DNA from: Paraburkholderia ginsengiterrae
GTDB taxonomy: Bacteria > Pseudomonadota > Gammaproteobacteria > Burkholderiales > Burkholderiaceae
Assembly (NCBI RefSeq): GCF_001645125.1
Contig: NZ_LXKA01000276.1
Span: 1-64,000 of the forward strand
Length of the DNA stretch: 64,000 nucleotides
Direction: 5' to 3'
The notes beneath the pieces were generated by a model that saw only the letters and a program-made list of their open reading frames with translations, was not told the origin of the DNA and ran no database searches. The translations under genes were made by a program, and so were the position numbers. Of this stretch, positions 45,894 through 55,097 are shown one piece after another; position 1 is the first letter of the stretch; the number at the start of each line of letters is the position of its first letter.

Positions 45894-47525
45894 TCAATGA
45901 TCAAGCGCGGCTTTCAACAGCTTTCGAGTGTAGGGGTGGGAGGGTGTCGCAAAAATCTTCTCAACCTCCCCGCTTTCGACAATCGATCCGTTTTGCATGA
46001 CCGCGACACGATGCGCCATCGCCCCGATCACAGCCAGATCATGACTGATGAAAACGAAGCCAAGGTTGTACTTCTGTTGCAACCCAGCTAGCAATTTCAG
46101 GACCTGCTGCTGGATTGAAACGTCCAGCGCGCTGGTCGGTTCGTCGAGGATCAGGATGTTCGGCTCCAGCACCAGCGCGCGCGCAATGGCGATCCGCTGA
46201 CGCTGCCCGCCGGAGAATTCGTGCGGATAACGTTGCAGCACCGTGCGATCGAGGCCGACTTCGCGCAGCACCGCGATCACCTTGTCGCGCCGCGCGGGCG
46301 GGCTCAGATTCGGCCGGTGCAGCGCGAGCCCTTCGCCGACAATCCGCTCGATGGTCTGACGCGGCGAAAGCGAACTGAACGGGTCCTGAAAGACAACTTG
46401 CATATTCGACCGTAAGGCGGTCTGATCGGCGCCGCGATAGCTGCCAAGCGCCCTGCCCTGAAATTCGATCTCGCCGTGCGCGGTGCGTTGCAGGCCGAGC
46501 AGCGCCATCGCCAGCGTCGATTTGCCGGAGCCCGATTCGCCGACGATGCCGAGCGTCTCGCCCTGGCGCACGGACAGGCTCGCGTCCGCCACCGCGCGAA
46601 ACCGTCCGGAGCGGAACCAGCCGCCCATGCCCGGCAGCTTCGTTTTGAAGTCGACCGAGACGTCGCGCGCTTCCAGCAGCACCGGCGAAATCGGCAACAC
46701 CGGCACGACCGCGCGTTCCGGCCGGCTCGCCAGCAGACGTTGCGTGTACGGATGCTGCGGCGATTCGAACACCTGCTCGACCGGTCCGCTTTCCACCAGC
46801 ACGCCCTTCTCCATCACCGCGATGCGTTGCGCGAAGTGGCGCACCAGATTCAGGTCGTGCGTGATCAGCAGCACCGCCATGCCGCGACGTTGCGCTTCGT
46901 CGCGCTGCAGTTCCAGAAGCAGGTCGACGATCTGCGCGCGGATCGTCACGTCGAGCGCCGTGGTCGGCTCATCGGCCAGCAGCAGACGCGGACGGCACGC
47001 GAGCGCCATGGCGATCATCGCGCGCTGGCGCTGGCCGCCGGAGAGCTGATGCGGGTAGCTGTTCACGCGCTTGCCCGGCTCCGCGATACCGGTGCGCCCC
47101 AGAAGCGCGACGGCGCGTTTGCGCGCTTCGTTCGCGCTCACGCCGTCATGCACGACGATGGTCTCCGCAATCTGGTCGCCCACCGTGTAGAGCGGATTGA
47201 GCGCGGTCATCGGCTCCTGAAAGATCATCGCGATGTCCGAGCCACGCAGCCCGCGCATTTCGCGCTCGCTGCGGATGAGCAGTTCTTCGCCGTCGAAGCG
47301 GATCGATCCGCTCACCTGGGCGTCGCTCAGCAGGCGCAAGATGGACAGCGCGGTCACGCTCTTGCCGGAACCCGACTCGCCCACCAGCGCGACCCGCTCG
47401 CCGCGCTGGATCGCGAGCGTGACGTCGTCCACCGCGACGGTGTCGCCGAAGCTCACCCGCAGGCGCTCCAACTCCAGCAGCGGGCCGGCGGCCCGTTGTG
47501 CGTCGTTTTGCAAGCTGGCGCTCAT
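45894..47525 (-). CDS. yejF: oligopeptide ABC transporter, dual ATP-binding protein YejF
   Basis: Cytoplasmic energiser with two nucleotide-binding domains in one chain (543 aa). Both have Walker A GESGSGKS and signatures LSGGQRQR and FSGGQRQR. Walker B motifs are ADEPTTALD and LDEPTSALD. An oligopeptide/dipeptide C-terminal extension follows the first domain. ATG 47525 overlaps the yejE stop as ATGA. Partner of YejA, YejB and YejE in peptide (including microcin C-type) import. Confidence 0.95.
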   Translation of the reverse strand: MSASLQNDAQRAAGPLLELERLRVSFGDTVAVDDVTLAIQRGERVALVGESGSGKSVTALSILRLLSDAQVSGSIRFDGEELLIRSEREMRGLRGSDIAMIFQEPMTALNPLYTVGDQIAETIVVHDGVSANEARKRAVALLGRTGIAEPGKRVNSYPHQLSGGQRQRAMIAMALACRPRLLLADEPTTALDVTIRAQIVDLLLELQRDEAQRRGMAVLLITHDLNLVRHFAQRIAVMEKGVLVESGPVEQVFESPQHPYTQRLLASRPERAVVPVLPISPVLLEARDVSVDFKTKLPGMGGWFRSGRFRAVADASLSVRQGETLGIVGESGSGKSTLAMALLGLQRTAHGEIEFQGRALGSYRGADQTALRSNMQVVFQDPFSSLSPRQTIERIVGEGLALHRPNLSPPARRDKVIAVLREVGLDRTVLQRYPHEFSGGQRQRIAIARALVLEPNILILDEPTSALDVSIQQQVLKLLAGLQQKYNLGFVFISHDLAVIGAMAHRVAVMQNGSIVESGEVEKIFATPSHPYTRKLLKAALDH

Positions 47526-48628
47526 TGATTGCCTCCGGCGCGCATCGCATCGGAGATGCGGGTGTCGAGCGCGTTGCGCAGCGCGTCGCCCATGAAGGTC
47601 AGCAGCAACAGCATGACGACCAGCACGCCGAAGGTGGACAGCGAAATCCACCAGGCGTCGAGATTCGCCTTGCCTTGCGCGAGCAGCTCACCGAGGCTCG
47701 GTGTCGGAGACGGCACGCCCAGGCCGAGAAAGTCGAGGCTGGTCAGCGCGAGAATCGCGCCGCTCATGCGAAACGGCAGGAACGTGATCACGGGCGTCAG
47801 GCTATTGGGCAGCACATGCCGCCACATGATCTGCCAGTTCGACAGTCCCATGGCGCGTGCCGCACGCACATAGTCTTGCTGGCGATTGCGCAGAAACTCC
47901 GCGCGCACGTAATCGGACAAGCCGATCCAGCCGAACAGCGAGAGCAGCACGATCAGCAGAATGAAACCGGGCTCGAAGATCGACGAAAAAATGATCAGCA
48001 GGTAAAGCTCGGGCATGGCACTCCAGATTTCGATCAGGCGTTGCCCGATGATATCGGTACGTCCTCCGAAGTAACCCTGCACGGCACCCGCTGCAATGCC
48101 GAGTATCGTGCCGATCAGCGTCAGCACCAGGCCGAATTCCACCGAGACGCGAAAGCCGTACAACAGGCGCGCGAACAGGTCGCGGCCACGGTCGTCGGTG
48201 CCGAGCCAGTTGTCGCGCGACGGCGGCGCCGGGTTTGGCGCTTTCGAAAAGTAGTTCAGTGTGTCGTAGTAGTAGCGATTCGGCGGATACAGCGCGAAGT
48301 TGCCCGGCGCATCGAAACGATGCTTGATGTACGGGTCGAGATAGTCCGCCGGCGTGGGGAAATCGCCGCCGAACGTGGTCTCGGCGTAGGTCTTGAACAT
48401 CGGGAAATACAGGCTGCCGTCGTAGCGCACCACGAGCGGCTTGTCGTTCGACCACAGCGGGCCGGCGAGGCTCGCCGCGAACGCCACGACGAACACGATC
48501 AGACTCCAGTAGCCGAGGCGTTGCTGGCGAAAGCGCTGCCACACACGGCGCGCAGGCGACGGCGACACGAACGCGCGCGCCGTCTCGTTACGCGCCGCCG
48601 CGTCGGCGGAAAGGCGGGCTCGATTCAT
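47522..48628 (-). CDS. yejE: oligopeptide ABC transporter permease YejE
   Basis: Inner-membrane permease with about six helices. An N-terminal polar stretch precedes the first helix (WSLIVFVVAFAASLAGPLW), and the EAA-type coupling loop is seen in YVRAARAMGLSNWQIMWRHV. ATG 48628 overlaps the yejB stop as TGATG; the longer frame from 48679 was rejected. 368 aa is normal. Confidence 0.93.
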   Translation of the reverse strand: MNRARLSADAAARNETARAFVSPSPARRVWQRFRQQRLGYWSLIVFVVAFAASLAGPLWSNDKPLVVRYDGSLYFPMFKTYAETTFGGDFPTPADYLDPYIKHRFDAPGNFALYPPNRYYYDTLNYFSKAPNPAPPSRDNWLGTDDRGRDLFARLLYGFRVSVEFGLVLTLIGTILGIAAGAVQGYFGGRTDIIGQRLIEIWSAMPELYLLIIFSSIFEPGFILLIVLLSLFGWIGLSDYVRAEFLRNRQQDYVRAARAMGLSNWQIMWRHVLPNSLTPVITFLPFRMSGAILALTSLDFLGLGVPSPTPSLGELLAQGKANLDAWWISLSTFGVLVVMLLLLTFMGDALRNALDTRISDAMRAGGNQ

Positions 48629-49665
48629 CAACGCTCCAGTTGTTCGAATTGGATGCGGGGATCGACCCACACGTAGCAAAGATCGGAAATGAGCTTGGTT
48701 GCCAGACCGATCAGCGTGAACAGATATAGCGTGCCGAGCACGACCGGATAATCGCGCCGCACCACCGATTCATATGACAGCAGCCCGAGGCCGTCGAGCG
48801 AAAACAGTGTTTCGATCAGCAGACTGCCCGTAAAGAACGCGCCGATGAACGCCGCCGGAAAGCCCACGATCAGCGGCAGCAATGCATTGCGAAACACGTG
48901 CTTCCACAGCACACGCTTTTCGGACAGCCCCTTCGCGCGCGCGGTCAGCACGTATTGCTTGCGAATCTCGTCGAGAAAGGCGTTCTTCGTCAGCATGGTG
49001 ACCACTGCGAAACTACCCACCACCGAAGCCGTGATCGGCAGCGCGATATGCCACAGATAGTCGACGATCTTGCCGAAGAAGCTCAACTGCGCCCAGTTGT
49101 CCGAGGTGAGATTGCGCAGCGGGAACAGTTGCAGGAACGAGGCGCCGCCGAACAGCACAAGCAGCAGAACACCCAGCACGAAGCCGGGAATCGCATAGCC
49201 GATCAACACCACGAGGCTCGTGGCAACATCGAAGCGCGAACCATTGCGTATCGCCTTCGCGATGCCGAGCGGCACCGATATGAGGTAGGTCAGGAAGAAC
49301 GTCCACAAGCCGATGCTGATCGACACCGGCAGCTTCGAGACGATCAGCGACCACACGCTTTGATGGCGGAAATAGCTTTGCCCAAGATCGAAGGTCGAGA
49401 AACGCTTGAGCATCAGCACATAGCGCTCAAGCGGCGGCTTGTCGAAACCGTAGAGCGCCTTCAGTTGCGCAATCTGCTGGGCGTCGACACCGGTATGCGC
49501 GCGCAGCCCGAACGGCGCGCCGTTCTCGGCGCCCTTGCGCAGTTCGTGCTGCATCTGTTCGACCGGGCCCCCCGGAACGAACTGGATCACGACGAAAGTC
49601 AGCGTCAGCACGCCGAGCAGCGTCGGGATCATCAACAGCAGGCGTTTGAGGATGTAGCTCCACAT
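48628..49665 (-). CDS. yejB: oligopeptide ABC transporter permease YejB
   Basis: Inner-membrane permease beginning MWSYILKRLLLMIPTLLG, the standard start of this family, followed by the periplasmic FVPGGPVEQ loop. The coupling motif is VLTARAKGLSEKRVLWKHVF. ATG 49665 was chosen because upstream residues (to 49899) are Arg-rich and non-homologous. The stop overlaps yejE. 345 aa. Confidence 0.94.
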   Translation of the reverse strand: MWSYILKRLLLMIPTLLGVLTLTFVVIQFVPGGPVEQMQHELRKGAENGAPFGLRAHTGVDAQQIAQLKALYGFDKPPLERYVLMLKRFSTFDLGQSYFRHQSVWSLIVSKLPVSISIGLWTFFLTYLISVPLGIAKAIRNGSRFDVATSLVVLIGYAIPGFVLGVLLLVLFGGASFLQLFPLRNLTSDNWAQLSFFGKIVDYLWHIALPITASVVGSFAVVTMLTKNAFLDEIRKQYVLTARAKGLSEKRVLWKHVFRNALLPLIVGFPAAFIGAFFTGSLLIETLFSLDGLGLLSYESVVRRDYPVVLGTLYLFTLIGLATKLISDLCYVWVDPRIQFEQLER

Positions 49666-49705
49666 AGGCGGCGCTCCGGTGCGGCGAGGGTAAATGAAGG
49701 ACGCG

Positions 49706-51703
49706 TTAGCGTGGCTGTGCTTGAGCGTTCGCTTGTGGCGGGGACTCCGGCTGCGACTGCGGCTGCGCAATCCACCACATCGACGTGATCCAGCCTTCCG
49801 CCGAATAGTACAGCGGCAATGTTTTTGGCCACGCGAGGCCGCGCTTGAACGCCACCCGGTGCGTCCCGCTGTACCAGTGCGGCACCGCATAGTAGCCATG
49901 CATCAGCACGCGGTCGAGCGCGTGCGTTGCGTCGACCAGCTGCTCGCGCGTTTGCGCATGCACGAGCGCGTTCAGGATCGCGTCGACCGCGGGCGACTTC
50001 AGCCCGATCATATTGTCCGAGCCGTGCGTATCCGCGGCCTTGCTGCCGAATCGCTCGATCTGCTCGGACCCCGGCACCTGCACGTCAGGCATGCGAATGG
50101 TGGTGGCGTCGAATTCGAAGTCGTCCAGACGCTTCTGATACACGGCAAAGTCCGACACGCGGAACGTAGCAGTAATGCCGAGCTTCTGCAGGTTGCGGAT
50201 ATACGTCGCGACGATCGGCTCCATCTGCGCGGACGAACCGGAATCGTCGAGAATCTCGAACTGGAACGGCTCGCCCTTGGCGTTGCGCAACGCGCCGTCG
50301 CGATAGGTCCAGCCGGCCTGTTGCAGCAACGCGCGCGCCTCCAGCAAATTGGCGCGCAGCGAGCCTGGCGGATCGGTGTCCGGTTGCTTTGGCGGCGGAC
50401 CGAACACTGCCGGATCGAGCTTCGCGCGCCACGGCTCGAGCAAGGCCAGCTCACCCGGTGAAGGCAACCCTTTCGCCTGCAAATCGGTATTGGCGAAGTA
50501 ACTGTCGATACGCGTGTACTGGTTGAAGAACAACTGGCGGTCCAGCCACTGGAAGTCGAGCGCGAGATCGAGCGCCTTGCGCACGCGCACGTCCTGGAAC
50601 AACGGCCGCCGCACATTCAGGAAGAAGCCCTGCATGCCGGTGCCGTTATGTTGCGGGAACTCCTTCTTGATCAGTTCGCCGCTGTCGAACTTCTTGCCGA
50701 TGTCACGCCGCACCCAGTTGCGCGCGACATATTCGACCAGCGCATCGTACTCGCCCGCTTTGAACGCTTCCAGCCGTGCCGTGCCATCCGAATACAGCTT
50801 ATAGACGATACGCTCGAAGTTATTCATGCCGACGCGCACCGGCAGCGCCGCGCCCCAGTAGTTCGGATCGCGCCGGTACGTGATCGTGCGGCCGTTGTCG
50901 TATCGCTCGATCAGATAGGGTCCGCTGCCGATCGGCTTTTCGAACGCCAGTTGGTCGAACGGAATCCGGCTGCCGTCGGGCTTCATTCCCCACTTGCGCG
51001 AGAACACCGGCATGCTGCCCGCGAGGAGCGGCAACTCGCGATTGCGCTGGCGGAACTCGAAGCGGATGGTGCGCGGATCGACGACCACCGCACGCGTGAT
51101 CTCGCCGAAGATCGACGCGAACTGCGGCGCCGCTTGCGGACTTTTCAGCGTGTCGAGCGAGAACTTGACGTCGTCCGCGGTGACCGGATCGCCGTTCGAA
51201 AAACGCGCGCGAGCGTTGATGTGGAAAGTAGTCGACAGGCCGTCCGGCGCGATGCTGATGTCGTCGGCGAGCAGTCCGTAGGCGGACGCCACTTCGTCGC
51301 TGCTGCCGATAGTCAGGCTTTCGAACAGCTGGTCCACACCCGGCGCCGTATTACCGCGCAGCGTGAACGGATTGAACTTGTCGAAGCTCGTCAGACGGCT
51401 TGGATTGGCCAGCACCAGCGTGCCGCCCTTCGGAGCGTCGGGATTGACGTAGTCGAAGTGCTTGAAATCCGCCGGATATTTCGGCTCGCCGTATTGCGCG
51501 ATTGCATAGACCGCGTGCGCCCGAGGCGCCGCGAGCAAACCGGCCACGGCCACCACACCGCACATCGCCGCGGCGCATGCGGAGCGCCATGAGCGCGGCA
51601 TCGCCGCGAACCCGGCACGCGAGGGTCTGAGAAGCGAGGGTTGATGAAGCGCGCTGCACCGAAGTGCGCGAGGCGTTTGAACCCTTCGCGAACCAGTTGT
51701 CAT
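49706..51703 (-). CDS. yejA: oligopeptide-binding periplasmic protein YejA
   Basis: Solute-binding family 5 protein feeding the Yej transporter. Its signal peptide hydrophobic core (ACAAAMCGVVAVAGLLA) ends near AHAVYAIAQYGEPKYPADF, the expected mature start of YejA. GSGPYLIERYDNGRTITYRRDPNYWG is the usual SBP_bac_5 segment (split over two lobes). ATG 51703 gives a long pre-signal region; ATG 51601 would give a normal signal peptide and is equally plausible. The C-terminus is Gln/Pro/Ala rich. First gene of yejABEF. Confidence 0.92.
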   Translation of the reverse strand: MTTGSRRVQTPRALRCSALHQPSLLRPSRAGFAAMPRSWRSACAAAMCGVVAVAGLLAAPRAHAVYAIAQYGEPKYPADFKHFDYVNPDAPKGGTLVLANPSRLTSFDKFNPFTLRGNTAPGVDQLFESLTIGSSDEVASAYGLLADDISIAPDGLSTTFHINARARFSNGDPVTADDVKFSLDTLKSPQAAPQFASIFGEITRAVVVDPRTIRFEFRQRNRELPLLAGSMPVFSRKWGMKPDGSRIPFDQLAFEKPIGSGPYLIERYDNGRTITYRRDPNYWGAALPVRVGMNNFERIVYKLYSDGTARLEAFKAGEYDALVEYVARNWVRRDIGKKFDSGELIKKEFPQHNGTGMQGFFLNVRRPLFQDVRVRKALDLALDFQWLDRQLFFNQYTRIDSYFANTDLQAKGLPSPGELALLEPWRAKLDPAVFGPPPKQPDTDPPGSLRANLLEARALLQQAGWTYRDGALRNAKGEPFQFEILDDSGSSAQMEPIVATYIRNLQKLGITATFRVSDFAVYQKRLDDFEFDATTIRMPDVQVPGSEQIERFGSKAADTHGSDNMIGLKSPAVDAILNALVHAQTREQLVDATHALDRVLMHGYYAVPHWYSGTHRVAFKRGLAWPKTLPLYYSAEGWITSMWWIAQPQSQPESPPQANAQAQPR

Positions 51704-51829
51704 GGGGGCCTTGTTGGTCTATGGGCAAGTGCAGTGTGCGAGAATTCTACCCAATAAACCCGCGCAATTCGCACATCCGGGGCATGCGGCGCGCGCCCAT
51801 GCGGCACGCAGAACCCGATAGGAGAGACC

Positions 51830-52621
51830 ATGGGCTTCCTCGCTGGCAAACGTATCCTGCTGACCGGACTGCTGTCGAACCGCTCGATCGCCTACGGCAT
51901 CGCGCAAGCCTGCAAGCGCGAAGGCGCGGAACTGGCGTTCACCTATGTCGGTGAACGCTTCAGGGATCGCATCACGGAGTTCGCCACCGAGTTCGGCAGC
52001 GATCTCGTGTTCCCGTGCGACGTCGCCGACGACGCACAGATCGACGCCCTCTTCATCTCGCTCAAGGAACGCTGGGAGGGCCTCGACGGCATCGTTCATT
52101 CGATCGGTTTCGCGCCGCGCGAGGCGATTGCCGGCGATTTCCTCGACGGCATGACGCGCGAAAACTTCCGCATCGCGCACGACATTTCCGCGTACAGCTT
52201 CCCGGCGCTCGCCAAGGCCGCGCAGTCCATGCTCACGCCGCAGGCCTCGCTGCTCACGCTGAGCTACCTCGGCGCCGAACGCGCAATTCCGAATTACAAC
52301 ACCATGGGTCTCGCCAAGGCTTCGCTCGAGGCCAGCGTGCGCTATCTGGCAGTGTCGCTCGGCGCGAAAGGCGTGCGGGTGAACGGCATTTCGGCGGGGC
52401 CGATCAAGACGCTGGCCGCAAGCGGCATCAAAGGCTTCGGCAAGATTCTCGACTTCGTGGAACAGAACGCACCGCTCAAACGCAATGTGACGATCGAACA
52501 GGTCGGCAACACGGCGGCGTTCCTGCTCTCGGATCTGGCCGCCGGCGTGACGGCGCAAATCGTGCACGTCGACAGCGGGTTTAGCGCGGTAGTCGGCGGC
52601 ATGGCCGCTGTGGGTGAATAA
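51830..52621 (+). CDS. fabI: enoyl-ACP reductase (NADH) FabI
   Basis: Reduces the trans-2 double bond of enoyl-ACP in fatty acid elongation. It is a short-chain dehydrogenase of 263 aa with Tyr146, Tyr156 and Lys163 of the FabI active site (SYLGAER ... YNTMGLAK) and the SIGFAP segment at 91-96. GGAGAG precedes the ATG by five bases. A terminator follows. It is divergent from yejA. Confidence 0.97.
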   Translation: MGFLAGKRILLTGLLSNRSIAYGIAQACKREGAELAFTYVGERFRDRITEFATEFGSDLVFPCDVADDAQIDALFISLKERWEGLDGIVHSIGFAPREAIAGDFLDGMTRENFRIAHDISAYSFPALAKAAQSMLTPQASLLTLSYLGAERAIPNYNTMGLAKASLEASVRYLAVSLGAKGVRVNGISAGPIKTLAASGIKGFGKILDFVEQNAPLKRNVTIEQVGNTAAFLLSDLAAGVTAQIVHVDSGFSAVVGGMAAVGE

Positions 52622-52708
52622 GCGAGTGGGCCTTTCATATTAGTGCGTGGCCCTGTGGCCTCCCCCGTCGCGCCGCGTCGGCCCGCCGGCTTGCGAAGGC
52701 CCAATAAA

Positions 52709-52732
52709 AAAACCGCCCGAAGGCGGTTTTTT
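52709..52732. terminator. bidirectional terminator after fabI
   Basis: Stem AAAACCGCC/GGCGGTTTT (52709-52717 and 52722-52730), loop CGAA, flanked by A- and T-runs. It serves fabI and the convergent small secreted protein gene. Confidence 0.93.
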
Positions 52733-52765
52733 ATTCCACAGCGCGATTAGCCGTGATCCAGACGC

Positions 52766-53119
52766 TTAGTGCCAACCGTGACGGTTGTCGTAGTGATCGC
52801 GGCCATAGTCATAACGGCCCGGGGGATGATGACGATACCAGTCATCGCGCGCCCAATAGCGACGCCCGTCCCAATAGCGGTCGCCGTGCCAGCCGATCAC
52901 GATCGCCGGACCGCCGTAGCCGTAGTACACAGGCGCCGGTTGATAGACGACGGGGGGCGGCGGAGGCGGCGGCGGTGCATAGACCGGCGCCGGAGCAACG
53001 TACACCGGCGCGGGAATGCCGATGTTCACGCCGATGTTGACGCCACCGGCCATTGCGGCGCCCGATGCGCCCAACGCGAAAACCCCGATCAGAAGTGGAA
53101 CAAGACGGACGGACTTCAT
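52766..53119 (-). CDS. small secreted Pro/Tyr-rich protein
   Basis: A 117-aa protein with a signal peptide (LVPLLIGVFALGASGAAMA) followed by GGVNIGVNIGIPAPVYVAPAPVY, a run of eight prolines and a C-terminal Tyr/Trp/His/Asp/Arg-rich region (GWHGDRYWDGRRYW, DWYRHH). It resembles the short PXPV-type exported proteins common in Burkholderiales, whose function is unknown. AAAGGG precedes the ATG. The aromatic His-rich tail might bind metal or the envelope; that is a guess. Confidence 0.75.
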   Translation of the reverse strand: MKSVRLVPLLIGVFALGASGAAMAGGVNIGVNIGIPAPVYVAPAPVYAPPPPPPPPVVYQPAPVYYGYGGPAIVIGWHGDRYWDGRRYWARDDWYRHHPPGRYDYGRDHYDNRHGWH

Positions 53120-53794
53120 CGATCACCCTTTGGAAGAATGTGTTGTTGGGCGAAATATAGCGCAAGGCCGCGCTCCGCGTATTTCAACTTTGTAATAACT
53201 GATGCATAACATCGCCTGCCTGATCGCCTTGTTACGTCTCGTTACATTGGACAAGCTTTGGTCAAAATAAATGGGGACGTTGTCGCTGCGGGAGGGTGAG
53301 TCGGGAACGGACAACGGCATTGGGCGCATTTACAAAACATAGGATAGCGAATCATTATTGCCTCGCACGCCACCTCCCTACTCCAGCATCTGAAACCGCA
53401 CGGATTGTTTGCGATCCGCTTCATACGACCCGCGGCATGCCACCGACGGTACCGAATCATGACGGCACCCTATCGCGCTCACGCTGCGATTGGCCCTCGC
53501 ACCCCTACTCCCCACCCGGCAACAAAAAACGAACATTTCTCGTTCGAAAGAACATTTACATGAACATTCTCAAGTGACCCGTCGTCCGATCTCTACGATA
53601 AAGGAAAATCAGCGAAAGGCGCGACTCCACCGGCTTTAAAGGCCATAACGCCTCAAATTCAATGGTTTTCCCTGGTGTTTCCACACCACATCAGTGATAC
53701 GATGACTGACACAAGACAGCGATAAATGTTCGAATTCGCGCATTCTGGCCCACCCGGCGGCCAGCCAGCGGATACATTGGGTACGGAGACAGAT
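53120..53794. other. long intergenic region before the MFS-GH31-porin set
   Basis: About 675 nt without a supported gene, lower in GC than its surroundings. It contains GAACATT three times (53531, 53550, 53562), an inverted AATGTTC at 53725, and TGGTGT-TTCC-ACACCA (53673-53688). These are candidate operators for the sugar-uptake genes that follow. Confidence 0.55.
53531..53731. repeat. GAACATT repeats and TGGTGT inverted repeat
   Basis: GAACATT occurs at 53531-53537, 53550-53556 and 53562-53568, and its complement AATGTTC at 53725-53731. A separate perfect 6-bp inverted repeat with 4-nt spacer is at 53673-53688. They cluster upstream of the MFS gene. Confidence 0.5.
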
Positions 53795-55081
53795 TTGAAA
53801 ACAATCATAGGTTTGCGCTGGTGGATCATCGCACTCGTCTGCCTCGGGACGATCGTCAACTATCTGTCGCGCAACGCGCTCGGCGTCATGGCGCCGGAGT
53901 TGATGAAGCTGCTGCACATGAGCACGCAGCAGTATTCCTATGTGGTCGGCGCCTTTCAGGTCGGCTATACGATCATGCAGCCGATATGCGGCCTGATCAT
54001 CGACCTGATCGGTTTGCGGCTGGGCTTTGCGCTGTTCGCCTGCCTGTGGTCGCTGACCGGCGTCCTGCATGGCTTCGCGAGCGGCTGGTTGTCCCTCGCG
54101 GCATTGCGCGGGCTCATGGGGCTGACCGAGGCCGTCGCCATTCCGGCGGGCATGAAGGTGGTCGCCGAGTGGTTTCCCAATCGCGAGAAGTCCGTGGCGG
54201 TCGGCTACTTCAACGCGGGCACCTCGCTCGGCTCACTGCTGGCTCCCCCGCTCGTCGTGTTCCTGTCGCTGCGTTATGGCTGGCAAAGCGCGTTCGCCGT
54301 GACCGGCGCGCTCGGCTTTGTCTGGGCCGCTGCCTGGTATCTGCTGTACCGTTCGCCGACCGGGCATCCTCGCATCAGTGAGACAGAGCGCGACGCGATC
54401 ATCAGCGGGCACACGCCGGCCACGACGCAGCGGCGCAGCATACGTGAAGTCCTGCGCACGCGCCGTTTCTGGGCCATCGCGCAAGCGCGCTTTTTCGCGG
54501 AACCGGCATGGCAGACATTCAGTTTCTGGATTCCGCTCTATCTCGCCACCCAGCGTCACATGGACCTGAAGCAGATTGCGCTGTTCGCGTGGCTGCCGTT
54601 TCTTGCCGCCGACCTGGGCGGGCTGTTCGGCGGCTATCTCTCGCCGTTCCTGATGAAGCATCTGCGCGTGCCGCTGATCTGGTCGCGCATCACGGGCGTG
54701 GCGCTTGGCGCTCTCATGATGCTCGGGCCGGCGTGCATCGGCCTGGTTGCTTCGCCCTACCAGGCAATTGCCCTCTTTTGTGTTGGCGGCTTCGCGCACC
54801 AGATGATCTCCGCGCTCGTGAATACGCTGGCAGCCGACGTGTTCGACCCGAGCGAGGTTGGCACCGTGGCGGGCTTTGCGGGCATGTCGGCGTGGATCGG
54901 CGGCCTCGGCTTTTCGTTGCTCGTCGGCGCGCTGGCCGATTCGATCGGCTACACGCCGCTATTCGGTGCCCTTGGCGCTTTCGACCTCATCGGCGCCACG
55001 CTGCTGATCATTCTGATGCGGGGCGTCACGAGCGACGCACGCCCGCGCCAGGCCAACGGCAGCGCCAGCACTCCTGCCTGA
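53795..55081 (+). CDS. MFS transporter (ACS/hexuronate-type)
   Basis: A twelve-helix inner-membrane symporter. The N-terminus LKTIIGLRWWIIALVCLGTI, NYLSRNALGVMAPELMK in helix 1 and the A-like motif following helix 2-3 resemble anion:cation symporters of the ExuT/GudP type. I prefer TTG 53795, with GGAG six bases upstream, over ATG 53726. It is 16 nt before the GH31 gene, so it probably imports the glycoside or its product. The substrate is unknown. Confidence 0.87.
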   Translation: MKTIIGLRWWIIALVCLGTIVNYLSRNALGVMAPELMKLLHMSTQQYSYVVGAFQVGYTIMQPICGLIIDLIGLRLGFALFACLWSLTGVLHGFASGWLSLAALRGLMGLTEAVAIPAGMKVVAEWFPNREKSVAVGYFNAGTSLGSLLAPPLVVFLSLRYGWQSAFAVTGALGFVWAAAWYLLYRSPTGHPRISETERDAIISGHTPATTQRRSIREVLRTRRFWAIAQARFFAEPAWQTFSFWIPLYLATQRHMDLKQIALFAWLPFLAADLGGLFGGYLSPFLMKHLRVPLIWSRITGVALGALMMLGPACIGLVASPYQAIALFCVGGFAHQMISALVNTLAADVFDPSEVGTVAGFAGMSAWIGGLGFSLLVGALADSIGYTPLFGALGAFDLIGATLLIILMRGVTSDARPRQANGSASTPA

Positions 55082-55097
55082 CCTTACTCGAAGACTC

